Source of the DNA: Macrocystis pyrifera
Lineage: Eukaryota; Sar; Phaeophyceae; Laminariales; Laminariaceae
Assembly: GCA_031763025.1 (NCBI GenBank)
Contig: JASSKH010000006.1
Coordinates: 1,771,048-1,835,047 of the forward strand
Direction of reading: 5' to 3'
DNA: 64,000 bases
The notes under the pieces were generated by a model. It searched no databases. It was given only the letters and a program-made list of their open reading frames with translations, and was not told where the DNA came from. Each line of letters begins with the position of its first letter. The stretch's first letter is position 1. The position numbers and the translations under genes are program-made. Positions 43,470-53,724 of the stretch are shown here, piece by piece.

Positions 43470-45895
43470 TTTTGTTGCTCACGCTGCCCCTAGCTGCGTC
43501 TAGCGCCAGCTAGCTGCTATTGCTGCTTGTAGTCGTGGGATGGCTGTGGTGGCTATGCGGTCAACTGTGCCGCCGAAACGTTGCTGGGCTGCCGTCGCTA
43601 CTCGCACGCTGTTTTTTTTTTTTTTCCGTTCACAGCATTCGTTATTTTTTTGTTTGTCGCGTTGCCTCACCTCCCCACTTCCCTTCTTATTTTCGGAGGC
43701 GTCGCCTGCAGGATTTGATTTACCTCACTCGCAAACACACCGAAATCAGGAAGGGAAGGAAATTCACTTTTTTTAGCGGAAGTAAAGTTTTTTTTTTTTT
43801 TTTACCTCTATCGCAAACACTCTAATGGTCGGCTTTTTCGTGCGAAACGGATTTCTGGCAGCTCTGGCCGAGCAAGAGCGAGGAGTGAAGAAAGAGGGCA
43901 AGAGCGGCGCTCAAAGAAACTCCGTCAACCGGAAGAAGTGCTTTTTTCCCGCACCACAAGATCGTGTGTTCGTACATACAACATGAGCAATCTGTATGTA
44001 CAACGGCGAGGGCTCGCGTTTCAGTTCTACAGGTAGGTATCGTTCCTCGCTCACGCATGCAATCGCACGCCTTACCTTGGCTGGGCTCTTTGGAGCGAGT
44101 CATTGCCATACGAGTTATCCGAGAGGTGTCTTGAGAAAAAGCAGATACATATATAGACTATACTCGTATCATAGGTACGATGAACTCAGGATATTCGCGA
44201 GACGGCTGCTTACTCATACGAATACTACTATATACCAGTGATGACAATATTATAGACGCCTCGTTTCCTGAGGTGTTATGGAAACAGTAAAGGGGACAAC
44301 GGCGGCTATGGGCTATGATCCTCCAAAAAAAGAGTCATAGCAGGTATGTACTGCTGTAGGTCATATAGCCCGTACGAGGACCGCGGTATTTTTTGTGTTC
44401 GTTTTGAAACAAACGCTTTTATAAATAAAAAGATAAGAATACCGCTCGAAAAGTCGGAAAGTCGAACGAAAGGAAAACGAATAATGCTACTCGAAAGTTT
44501 TGACCTTCGAACCGATTACAAGGAGGTCGTTTCACCAGGTGTTGACTGATGAACGGTGCCAACTACCTGACCTGATTGTTCTCGAGTCGTCTGATACTGA
44601 GACTATCATACCATCCCATGAACCAACTCAATAAACATATCATACCGGTACCTACTTCGTATTAATACGAACTGCTGCCGTACAGCAGCAGTACCCGAGG
44701 GCCACCGACGACAGAAGTTAGCGGTCATCATAACCTACTTGCCGTGGCGCACACACGGGGCATTCGCAGGGCATGACGGCTGCGCGTTGCCCCTTTCCTG
44801 CTTTCCTGGTGCGCTCGTATTGTTGTGGATTATGCGTTCTTTCCCTCGAACGGACCACGCTGTGTTTCTACAACAGACAGCTTCGAAACAAGTATTCCGA
44901 AACAAATTGGGACCTCCTCGCTTCTCGCTCTCCTCCTTCCTTCTCCTTCTTTCCCCTCTTCCTCCTTCCTCTCCATTCTTCTACTCCCCTCTTTCGGCCG
45001 TTTCAAAATGGGTTCGTTGTTCTTCCTCATTCGTCGGGGGGAGTGAACGAGTTAACGAGCGACCTGAGATTTCATATCGTCGATGAGTATAGTTGAAGAA
45101 CGGTGTGTGAAGAACACACAAACATGGTATTAATATTAAGGGTTTTTGCCAAAATCAGGTATACCTGGCCACTTTTGTGCCAAAAAAAGTTATATACTGA
45201 AATGAAGTACAAAACACACACCAGGAGCCCTGCTGTTGGCTAAGCTGACATTGTAACTGATTTTGGCACGAAAAGGCGCCAAAGTACACCTGATTTTTTC
45301 TACTCTGTCTAGCTTTCAACTGATTTTGGCCAACTTTGAACCAATCAAAGAGGCCATACGTACACTGCTGTGTTTTCTCTCCGTATGCGTCTGCCCTCCC
45401 TCGGTTGAAATTCTTCTGTATTGACGTATAACCTCTGCACTCGTACGTCGTACGTAAAAGTACGTATATACATGCATACATGTACGTATGCGTACGCTGG
45501 TTTCACTTTTTCTCCTTTGGGGTGTGCGATGTGCTTCAGTTAGTTCTTGTGTGTACTCTGTTGTTTTCTATGTTAACGGCTAGTCTTTATATTTATATAG
45601 CACCATGGACACTCGGCGTTTCGTCTGCACCACCCCGCGTCGAGGTAGTCTCAGGTTTGGTACGGCAAGATAATTTCGTGCCGAGCAGGCGGTTCCGCGA
45701 GGATGGTCTGGAAGCTTCAAAGCTGTCAACAGGGGGGGGTGGGCGCCAGAGTAAATACTCTTGGCGCTCCCGCCGTGGCGAAACAAACGAAGCATGTTAA
45801 TAGTGACTCTCTGCAGGTCCAAGTGGAGCCCGCGATACCTACACCCTGAAGGAAACAAAACAATTCAGATTTTGGAGGCCATGTGGCACGCTTAA
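43470..45895. other. no gene recognised
   Basis: Mixed sequence with a CT-rich part at 44920-45010 and a TACCTGATTTTGGC-type repeat (45160-45330; again 46440-46520). Short ORFs only. Confidence 0.4.
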
Positions 45896-45900
45896 TGCTT

Positions 45901-46394
45901 TAGACCGACTACTATGGAAAATTTTCGGAGGGGTCTCCGAACTGGCTTTTTTTGCCGAAAACCCGCGTTTTACTCAACAGGACTGTCAAAAACACCGGTA
46001 GACTCCCCAGGATGCTCCCCTTAGTTTTCCGAGAGCTTTCTCGAGCACTTTTCCGTTTCTCCAGAGTCGTCGTAGGACTGTTCGTTCATATTTCCAGTTC
46101 TGAGGACATCGTGATTTTTCATCAAAGATCCTCGAAGATCCACTATTTCTGGCCCCAGTTCTGACCAACAGCCTTAATTCTGACCCTCCAGAGAAAAGTG
46201 ATTGGCAGCTCCAAAAATTAAATTAGGACTCTGGAGAAACAGGAAATTGTTCCTGAAAGCTCGCAAAAAACTACGGGGAGCATTTTGAGGAGTCTATCGG
46301 TGTTTCTGGCTTTCCCGCCGGGTGAAACGCGTATATTCGGCCTAAAACCCCAGTTCTGAGAGCTCAGAATATAATTTCCCATAATAGTTGGTCT
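45901..46394. mobile_element. family E, 495-bp TIR/foldback element, copy 2
   Basis: Inverted copy of 12524-13018: TAGACCGACTACTATGG to CCATAATAGTTGGTCT. By eye most positions agree, with the same internal mirrored blocks. Confidence 0.88.
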
Positions 46395-46984
46395 TAGGCG
46401 CATTTTTTTTTTTCGGGTTGTGATGGACATCACACCGCTCGTGGCGCGCGTTTTTTACTTGGTTTTAGTATGTACCTGATTTTGGCTCAAACGGATCAGG
46501 TATACCTGATTTTGGCATTTGCCCTAATATTAATAGTAGGTACATACGTATTTATAAGATATAACACGCATATCCCACCATGTGATATAATACCATAGCA
46601 GGTACCTACAACAGTACGTACTACTTTTCTTTGCTACTCGTACCGCCAACTGTTGCGGCCGTTCGGTACATGGCTTGGTGCTTTGATTTTTTTCCATGAC
46701 TTGACTTTTTCCTATCTTTTCCCCTTCTTATCTTTATGAAAGAAGTACTACATAGTGGGTGGGTGACGAGCGTTTCTCTTTTTACTTAGTTAAGTGTTCC
46801 CCGGGATGCATATTTCCCTTCTTCCTTCCCGTTTCTTCCCCCTTGCACGTCCATTTTGGCTCATGCTCGGGGTATGTGTCTGAGCTTTGACTTCCCATTT
46901 TATTTATATATTTTAGGATTCTTCTCCCTTTCTTTTTCGGTTTGGTTTCTTCGTCTTGGTTTCTTCGTTGCTTCTCTGTCTTCA

Positions 46985-47210
46985 TGGCGTATTTTGGTTG
47001 CTGGCGTATGTATGTATGCTGTGTCGGCCGCACCTAGTGCGAAGGCATGGTATTGCGTAGGCTATTAATGCATTACGGTGTGTTATCTCTGTGTCGTAGT
47101 CTGTGACCACAGAGCTCGTATATTTCTAGGGTGAAGAATCAGCACGGACACTGGGCTTGCTGGATGTCGACGAGTAGAAGAACGGTTCAATGTGAAAAAC
47201 ACACGCAGCA
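46985..47210 (-). mobile_element. family C half-unit, minus
   Basis: TTATCTCTGTGTCGTAGTCT, GTGACCACAGAGCTCGTATA, GAAGAATCAGCACGGACACT and GCTGGATGTCGACGAGTAGA. Confidence 0.8.
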
Positions 47211-47529
47211 CCAGTAGGTACTGCTGTAGTATGATACCAGGTAACCTAATATCATACATACCAGGTATATCATACCAGGTAGTTTGTATAGTCCATTCCA
47301 CCGACAAAAAAAAAGAAACGAAAACAAAGAGAAAAGTACTATTTACTCGTAGCAGGTACTAATTTTAATATGTATGGAAAAAAGTAGATGAGCAACGGAA
47401 GATGGTTTCATGAGATGAGGAAAAGTACAGAGGAATCACAAGCTGAAACAAAAACAAAAACGGGCCACGGCCCTTTTCCACTTATTTTACCACAACCACC
47501 AACCTTTCGGCTCCATCATAAAGTACTCT

Positions 47530-47642
47530 TATTACGGGGGGCCATAGTAAATACCAGTAGGACCTACGGTAGACACAAAAACCTATATATTTCGCGTTTG
47601 TATTAACAACATTTGGTCCTATTTACCATGCTCCCCCGTAAC
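47530..47642. mobile_element. MITE family A, copy 5
   Basis: TATTACGGGGGGCCATAGTA to ACCATGCTCCCCCGTAACA. CCAGTA is inserted after AGTAAATA relative to the other copies. Confidence 0.88.
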
Positions 47643-47682
47643 ATTAATACAGTACAGCAATACTTGTTGTCATAGCCCATAA

Positions 47683-48021
47683 GCCGGCGTCCCCGGTGGC
47701 TTGGTAGGTGGTCCGCGTGCCTATCAAGATCAATTTCGTTTGTTCAAATCTCACCGAGTGCATGCTCGTAGGGACTTTTTCTCGCATCAAAAATTGATAA
47801 GCGGAAAGCGCGAGAGCGTGAGTTATAGCTGTACATTCGATGAAAATCGACGAGCAGTGGGAATGCTGAATCCTATGCGCGACATAAAAAAAAAAGGCAA
47901 GTACCGGGGGGGAGAAGGGACGACACCCGTGACCACGGCTTGTCCAGAAGATCGTCGAGGGTAAAACCTCCTACGAGTGGGCTGGAAAGTAAAAGTGATG
48001 ATGAAAAAATAAATAAAAAAA
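47683..48021 (+). mobile_element. SINE-I, full length with perfect target duplication
   Basis: Flanked by ATAGCCCATAA on both sides (47672-47682 and 48022-48032). It begins GCCGGCGTCCCCGGTGGCTT, has the A-box region TGGCTTGGTAGGTGG and a B-box form of TTGTTCAAATCTCACC, then a roughly 230-bp body, and ends in an A-rich AAAAAATAAATAAAAAA tail. The perfect 11-bp duplication and tail show LINE-type retroposition and a fairly recent insertion, although this copy's B-box is mutated. Confidence 0.95.
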
Positions 48022-48079
48022 ATAGCCCATAAACCACCACAACAGTTAACGGTCAGCCGTATCAACTTTCACAAGTACG

Positions 48080-48460
48080 TAAATACGGGAGGCGTTCCAT
48101 CTATAATCAATTTCACTTTTTTATCGTGTTTGCCATTTTCCATCCCATCCATTTCATTAGACACCAGTATCTCGCCCTGCTCCTCCAGCTCCCCTCCCTT
48201 CCGTAACTCGGATCCTGTGTAGCTCCCTCCCTTCCGTAACTCAGATCTTGTGTAAAAATAGGAGGCACTTCTCCCCTCCCCTTCTACTACGGTGCGCGCC
48301 TTGATCCTCCATTCTTGTCGCGAGGACAGTTCAGCACTGCATTCCCTCGTCGACTCGCGTCGACTCGCGCACACACGCTCCTACGCGCAATCTGCTACTC
48401 ATTCGTTGCATAGTAACAACTATCTTGGGCGGGATTCCAACTCACGCAACCGACCCTACT
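48080..48460 (-). mobile_element. SINE-II (tRNA-derived family 2)
   Basis: On the minus strand it has GAGTTGGAATCCCGCCCAAG (B-box-like), GCGAGTCGACGCGAGTCGAC, GTAGTAGAAGGGGAGGGGAG and then a tandem pair of GTTACGGAAGGGAGGGAGCT-type units. It aligns with 53425-53720 and partly with 27225-27440. Confidence 0.65.
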
Positions 48461-48473
48461 TACAGTAGCAGTC

Positions 48474-48565
48474 ACCCTTTCAGCACCGCAGGCCCGTTTT
48501 GCGTTTCGGGGAAGAATTTACGTAGAACTCGACTAGACTGTCCCCAAAACGGGGCTGCAGCCTCC
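48474..48565. mobile_element. family B element
   Basis: ACCCTTTCAGCACCGCAGGC to TCCCCAAAACGGGGCTGCAG. Confidence 0.78.
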
Positions 48566-48574
48566 GGCAGCATG

Positions 48575-48670
48575 AGCTAGACCATACAGATCATACAGAT
48601 CAGAAAAACTATCTGCCTTGAAAGATCTGTATCATGAAGTGGGCATAGCTGATCTGCCCGAGATGTGCGC
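48575..48670. repeat. family G fragment
   Basis: CATACAGATCAGAAAAACTATC, TTGAAAGATCTGTATCATGA and GCTGATCTGCCCGAGATGTG, aligning with 50425-50485 and 51140-51215. Confidence 0.65.
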
Positions 48671-49019
48671 AATACATACGTCTATGGACCAATAAGACCG
48701 CACTTCCCACTGGACTTTTTTGCAACAACCTGGGTCCCAAGCAAAGATGCAAGGAGACCACTATGTTCTGGGTCCGAGAAGATGCAAGGAGGCCCCCTCT
48801 CAGTTTTTAGGGCTGGGCGCTGGCAGCCTCAATCAGTGTACATATTTCACTGACTTGGTCAGCAATCAGTGCGAGTACTGGATTGCGGAGGGCCGAGCGG
48901 AGTGAGTAACACCGAGCGTAGCTCGGGCAATCGCACCCCGCCCCGCTCCCCCCCCCCCCCCCCATCTGGCCAACCCATTCGATCATCAATATGCAAGGAA
49001 GTCCGCCTCACAAGCAGTT

Positions 49020-49240
49020 CTCCGTAGGATGCAGCCCACCCTTCATGCGACTCGCCCAACACCTCATGGCGCTTCGCGCTTGGCTCAACCAATGTCTGCC
49101 TGGTCCGTGAAAACCCGACGTGCTCCGTCCGGGCATGGTAGGGCCGCGAGGGTCTATCGACTACGGCCATACACGACATAAGTATACCCCCCGTCTAGGG
49201 ATGCGAGGGTCTATGGTATGGTCATACGACTACGGCCATG
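49020..49240 (-). repeat. dispersed repeat I, copy 2
   Basis: Inverted relative to 3075-3290. Shared words include GGACGGAGCACGTCGGGTTT and AGGCAGACATTGGTTGAGCC on the minus strand. Confidence 0.7.
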
Positions 49241-49938
49241 CATGAGATCGAGTACATCTCTCCTATCGAGTACCCCCCCCCCGTCTGGTGAGGGGGGGGC
49301 GCTGGAGGCACAGCCGGAGGCCAAAAATAAAATACACATTTTCGCCTCATTTCCCATCACAATCGGGGCTCAGTACTATACTTGTACCGATGGTGGTCGC
49401 GGGCATCTACACAAAAGAGAGCGTGCAAAAAAAAAACAAGACAACCAAGCATAGAACGTGTGGCGATGATGTGACGATTTTCTTCACAAAGAAATTCGCG
49501 CAGGCGTCCGTGAAACATTATGATATTAAACAGTTACGCCATCGCACCTGCCCTTGGTGCTGAGGTGACTTCATCGGTCGTGGTCGCAGACTCCCCTCCT
49601 CTGCCTCTCTTCCCCCCTCTTTCCTCCCGGAACGACATTTTCATGGGTTTTCAGAATGATATATGGCGTGCTTCTTGGATGTACGTACTATCAAATCTGC
49701 TGATGTGAGCATCGACTGGCAGGCTCAGTCAGTAGATAGCTACTGCTAGTAAACACCTTGCCGGTGCTCAGCCCTACTCTTTTAGCCTTATTATACCAGA
49801 TTTAGTGTGGGGGCGGCCAGCCAATGCGCCAAACCGCGTTCTCCTTCGCAGCATCCTTGGTCTCAAAATGTCATTTCCTGCGTAAATAACGTATTGCTGT
49901 GTATACAAGTGTCAGGTTATGATGCCCCACGCGCTCAC

Positions 49939-50065
49939 CTCCCGCCGAACCGCTTCCGGGCACTCGAATATCTCGCACAGGTCAAGCGCAAACGCTTTCG
50001 CCCACTCCGAGCCCCCTCCCGCCCCTCCGCAATGCTTGCACGCCGCCGCTCCAGCCTTGGCAACC
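49939..50065 (-). CDS. DUF726/TMCO4-like exon 2 (probable)
   Basis: Encodes VAKAGAAACKHCGGAGGGSE and WAKAFALDLCEIFECPEAVR then RE, 42 codons plus one leading base. The acceptor is CGCTTGTGCAG|G at 50066 and the donor GGGAG|GTGAGC after 49939, the same donor type as exons 7, 8 and 10. The leading G completes CA from exon 1 to Gln, and the end is phase 0. Coding character is clear. DUF726 N-termini commonly have a Cys-containing helical region before the YDAR helix, and position and strand fit, but no residue-level family match is claimed. It could belong to another minus-strand gene. Confidence 0.6.
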
Positions 50066-50074
50066 CTGCACAAG

Positions 50075-50512
50075 CGTCGGACAGATCAGATAGATCGGAT
50101 AGGTCAGATAGATCCTCACCTGCCGTCATGACTTGCTGCGCAAGACCTGTACACATCATGATCTGCAGTAGATGATCTAGGCCATCTAGATCCTTACCTG
50201 CCGTGAGGAAAGGCACACATCCCGCTCAGAAAAACATGTGATAGATCATGCTGACTTCATGGCCCCGACCCGGTAGTTATGAGATGCTGTGCAACATCTG
50301 TACACATACTACACATGCAACCCAGGAGAACCTGTACTACCGCTGTAGATCGTGCAGACTATACAGTTCCCACCCGGCAACCTGAGCAGCTACTACGTCG
50401 GGCATACCAGGTGCGTATAGATCAGGAATCTATCTTCCCTGAGGATCTAGATCATGAAGTGGGCATCGACGAGTCTCTCCGGCATGTGCAACCCTGCCAG
50501 CGTCGTCCAGCA
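50075..50512. repeat. family G copies, two in a row
   Basis: 50075-50275 and 50281-50512. Both contain CTGTACACAT.AT and GTAGATC.TG words; the second aligns with 8056-8275. The first lies within about 10 bp of the exon 2 acceptor. Confidence 0.72.
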
Positions 50513-50614
50513 TCGGGAGGTAGGTTCAGTACTTTTGCACCCATCAGGGTTTGGGTAGTGTACATCAAAACCAGGCTCGGTTTATTTTCTGAGAAGGGAA
50601 GCGTTGGCACTTTC

Positions 50615-50724
50615 ATTACGGGGGTCCACATAGTAAATAGGACCAAATATTGTTGGTAAAAACAGGTAAATATATAGGTTTTTATGTATACCATAGGTAC
50701 TATTAACTACGGCCCCCCGTAACA
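50615..50724. mobile_element. MITE family A, copy 6
   Basis: ATTACGGGGGTCCACATAGT to AACTACGGCCCCCCGTAACA. Confidence 0.9.
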
Positions 50725-50725
50725 G

Positions 50726-50806
50726 TAACTGCAGTTCTGCAGTCCCGTTTAGGGAACGAACTACTTAGAATTAGAGTGGACTGTCCCCAAAACGGGACTG
50801 CAGTTA
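50726..50806. mobile_element. family B element between two family A copies
   Basis: TAACTGCAGTTCTGCAGTCC to AACGGGACTGCAGTTA. It fills the space between family A copies 6 and 7 almost exactly. Confidence 0.85.
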
Positions 50807-50807
50807 C

Positions 50808-50917
50808 TATTACGGGGGGCCATAGTAAACAGGACCAAATATTGTTAGTAAAAATATGTAAATATATGGGTGTTTGTGTGCACCGTAGGTCCTGTTAACT
50901 ATGGTCCCCCGCAATAA
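50808..50917. mobile_element. MITE family A, copy 7
   Basis: TATTACGGGGGGCCATAGTA to AACTATGGTCCCCCGCAATA, in the same orientation as copy 6. Confidence 0.9.
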
Positions 50918-50934
50918 AAGTGTTACTCATAGCA

Positions 50935-51225
50935 CGTCGGACAGATCACGACCTATTAATAGCGCAGATATTCTGCAGCAAAATCCTGACCTGCTGTTGC
51001 CACATGTTGTGCAGGATCCGTAAAGCGGCAAGGACAGACCCAACCAAGGGAAACGTGTCCTACTGCTGTAGATCATGCCGTTTCAGTTTTGTCACCATGC
51101 AGCTCCGACCCTGCAACACGAGCTATAGATCCTACGGATCAGAAATCTAGGTGCCACGGAAGATCTAGGCCATGAGTTGGGAATGATCTGCAGATGATCC
51201 GGCCGAGATGTCGAGTGCTCCGGTT
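50935..51225. repeat. family G copy
   Basis: GTCGGACAGATCACGACC, TTGTGCAGGATCCGTAAAGC, CTGCTGTAGATCATGCCG, GAAGATCTAGGCCATGAGTT and GATCTGCAGATGATCCGGCC. Confidence 0.7.
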
Positions 51226-51374
51226 CAAAACCGCTCCCGAACTTCTCGCTTCCCCTCGGAAATCTCAGGCTGGACTTCTCGTGAGGTTCTAGATTTCTGT
51301 ACGTGCTGCAGTGGCGCACCCACTACTACTCTTGGTAAGGCCCTCCGGACTTTCGAGTGGAGAATATCAGGTAC

Positions 51375-51512
51375 ACCAGCTTTGTCGCGAGAAAAAACAC
51401 TTGGAATTAATATGGGATCATTTTTTCAATAGTAAAAGAGAAAACCAAAACGGGGATCACACCACCTATAAGTTGCACGTCACGAGGTGGTCTCAAAGTG
51501 GGTATACCACTG
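51375..51512. mobile_element. family J element, partial
   Basis: GAGAAAAAACACTTGGAATTA, ATATGGGATCATTTTTTCAA and CACGAGGTGGTCTCAAAGTG follow the order of 20100-20222. Confidence 0.62.
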
Positions 51513-51749
51513 TATTTGAGAAAGGGGGTGTTCCAGAACAGCCGCTCCAAAATTGCTTACCTGGTACGTCCGTATTTTCACCGGGAAATTTACTGGAAGT
51601 TTCTCAGGGTGGATCCTTGTGGGGTTCTATTTTCTAGGTTGTGATGGGGTCGGCAGTGTACCACCGGAGCGGTGGAGGGGAAAAGGGGAAGCGAGATGCA
51701 TGAGGGTCGTACGGACCTTGACCTAAGTTTTGACAAAACGGTTGAAATA

Positions 51750-51909
51750 CAGTAGGGAGTCCCTCTACAACGTCGGCTTAATAATGCCGGTGCCCGATTT
51801 AATGCCTGAAATCGCTTGGCGAAGATGGAAATAAGCAGTGTGGCAGTGTGCGGAACAATGCCGGTGTATTGGCCTCGCACGTACCAGCATTATAGAGGGA
51901 CCACTACCC
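51750..51909. mobile_element. family D TIR element
   Basis: CAGTAGGGAGTCCCTCTACA to TTATAGAGGGACCACTACCC. Confidence 0.78.
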
Positions 51910-52204
51910 TGTAGCAAAGATGTCAGGGGACAGCATTTTCACCGTTTGATCGGCAGCAACTTTGCCTTGACATGCCTTGACTGGCACCAAACTTACTAGG
52001 TTTTATTGTGGAACACTCGGCCCTACACCCTTGACAGCGTATGTTTTGTCTTGGTTGACATGTCTCCTGGCATATTTACCCTGGAGTGTACTTGACGCCA
52101 AAAACCTCAACCCTGATCCCAAACCCAACCCCGACCGACAGGGAAAATTCTCGGAATGAAGGTGTAATGAGGCGTTACTGTGAACTAGCAACTAATGCTT
52201 AACT

Positions 52205-52325
52205 GTATTAAGGGGGGATACAGAAATCAGAACCAAATATGGCGTGTAAAACTACATAGAGGGACACACGGTTTTGGGGTCCCTCGTGGGTTCTGATTCT
52301 TACTACATATGCCCACCCGTAATGA
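52205..52325. mobile_element. family K short TIR element
   Basis: GGGGGGATACAGAAATCAGA..ACCAAATATGGCGTGTA and GGGTTCTGATTCTTACTACA; the ends ATCAGAACC/GGTTCTGAT are inverted. Confidence 0.6.
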
Positions 52326-52344
52326 GCAAAACTGAGAACCATAT

Positions 52345-52475
52345 TATGACACCATCCTTGAACAACCTTGAACACAGGCTGTAGGGTTTAGTGTAGCGCG
52401 CGCCGCTGAGCACGAGTTTTTAGACCAATTTTCTGAGCGTCCTCCATAAAAGTGAGCCTCATGTACTCATTAGGT
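52345..52475. repeat. dispersed repeat L, copy 2
   Basis: ACAACCTTGAACACAGG, TAGGGTTTAGTGTAGC, GCTGAGCACGAGTTTTTAG and GAGCCTCATGTACTCATT, in the order of 37635-37800. Confidence 0.65.
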
Positions 52476-52708
52476 TATGTCTCACATTATTCGTGGGGCT
52501 ATACTGTAGAGGACTGAGGTGCATCGCGGGAGATGCGTCGCGGGAGGACAGGCACAGACCAATAGGGCCGGTCCTGCCATCAAAGCGTAACGCGTGCAGG
52601 GCGCGCCTCGCAGCTTGACACGCGGCTGTCTGCTAAGCTCGCTGAACCACCTTCGCTTGCTTCCCGACACTCCGACCAATGTTTTAGTGGGGGTTTTTTT
52701 TTTTCCCC

Positions 52709-53110
52709 GTGTCAAGGAGCATCGATTGCACCCAGTGCGGGAAAACCTTGGCTGGAACCGCGTTTGCAAACTACTGTACGCGACGAAGGACTCACGATGT
52801 CACGATGCCCGCGTTCGATAGGGTCATGGACGGTCCTCAGCGAAGAAACAGCACCGCAAGGAGCACTATCGTCGCACCACCATCACAATCACCACCACCA
52901 CCACCACCACACCACCATCACCACCATCACATATCATCACCACCACCACCACCAACATCACCGTCACCACCACCGCGACTACCGCCACCACCGCCCACCA
53001 ACATCAACGACGCCAATATTAACACACCAATCCCACCACCAACACCACCAACACCACCAACACCAACAGCGGAGACTAACTTGGATTCGCAACGCAAGAA
53101 AGCAAAATTA
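52709..53110 (+). CDS. possible exon with zinc-finger-like start and Pro/His-rich tract
   Basis: After GGGTTTTTTTTTTTCCCC..CAAG, an acceptor-like context, the frame reads SIDCTQCGKTLAGTAFANYC then TRRRTHDVTMP. It resembles a C2H2 finger (C-x2-C, GKxL, RRTHD), but a Cys stands where the first His is usual. A Pro/His tract of CAC/CAT/CCA triplets follows, then a basic SQRKKAKL. A donor-like ATTAG|GTAGTG at about 53111 would end it; without it the ORF runs to 53323. It lies on the opposite strand inside intron 1. The triplet tract inflates the ORF, so support is weak. Confidence 0.3.
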
Positions 53111-53424
53111 GGTAGTGCCGTTCGAATCAAAATCTTTCTTCGAATAGTGGTTCAACCTACGCTTAAAACCGTCCGCCATGCCTTTCAAACAACGAAAAAT
53201 TGCCAATCAAAGTATCTGTCAATCTGTCGTTTGAACTGCCCTTCAGTTTTCTTGAATCGTTTGAACCGTCTGGGACGTATGCCCATGGGACACGACAACC
53301 CAACACTTTTGTCGGAGCAATGACCGTATTGCTGCTGGTGTTGGTGCTGGCGCAACAATTGTATTGTTGGAGGGAGAGTAGGAGAACCCCATCATACTGC
53401 CCAACTACTGGAGTTGCGCCGTAG

Positions 53425-53720
53425 TCGGCATCCCCGGGGGTCCCGTGGTGAACCTCGTAACTACCAAGGTCGATTTCGCGGAGTTCGAGCCCGCCCGAGG
53501 GAAACTTTCTCGTGCAAAACTTTACACAGATCGCCCCTGGCGGTGATTACGCACATAAATTCGACGCGAGTCGACAAGGGAAAATAAAAGGTTGTGAACA
53601 ATTTTCTCATTCGAAAACGAAGGCATGCATGCATCGTGGTGGGGGAGGGGAGGAGGAGTACCTGCTATATATGTGACCATGCGAAGGGATCTGTGTTACG
53701 AAAGGCGGAAGCTGAAAAAA
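53425..53720 (+). mobile_element. SINE-II, plus copy with tRNA-like head
   Basis: Head CCCCGGGGGTCCCGTGGTGA..AGTTCGAGCCCGCCCGAGGG (B-box GTTCGAGCC), then CGACGCGAGTCGACAAGGGA, GGTGGGGGAGGGGAGGAGGA and GTTACGAAAGGCGGAAGCTG. It aligns with the reverse of 48080-48460. Confidence 0.7.
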
Positions 53721-53724
53721 GCAG

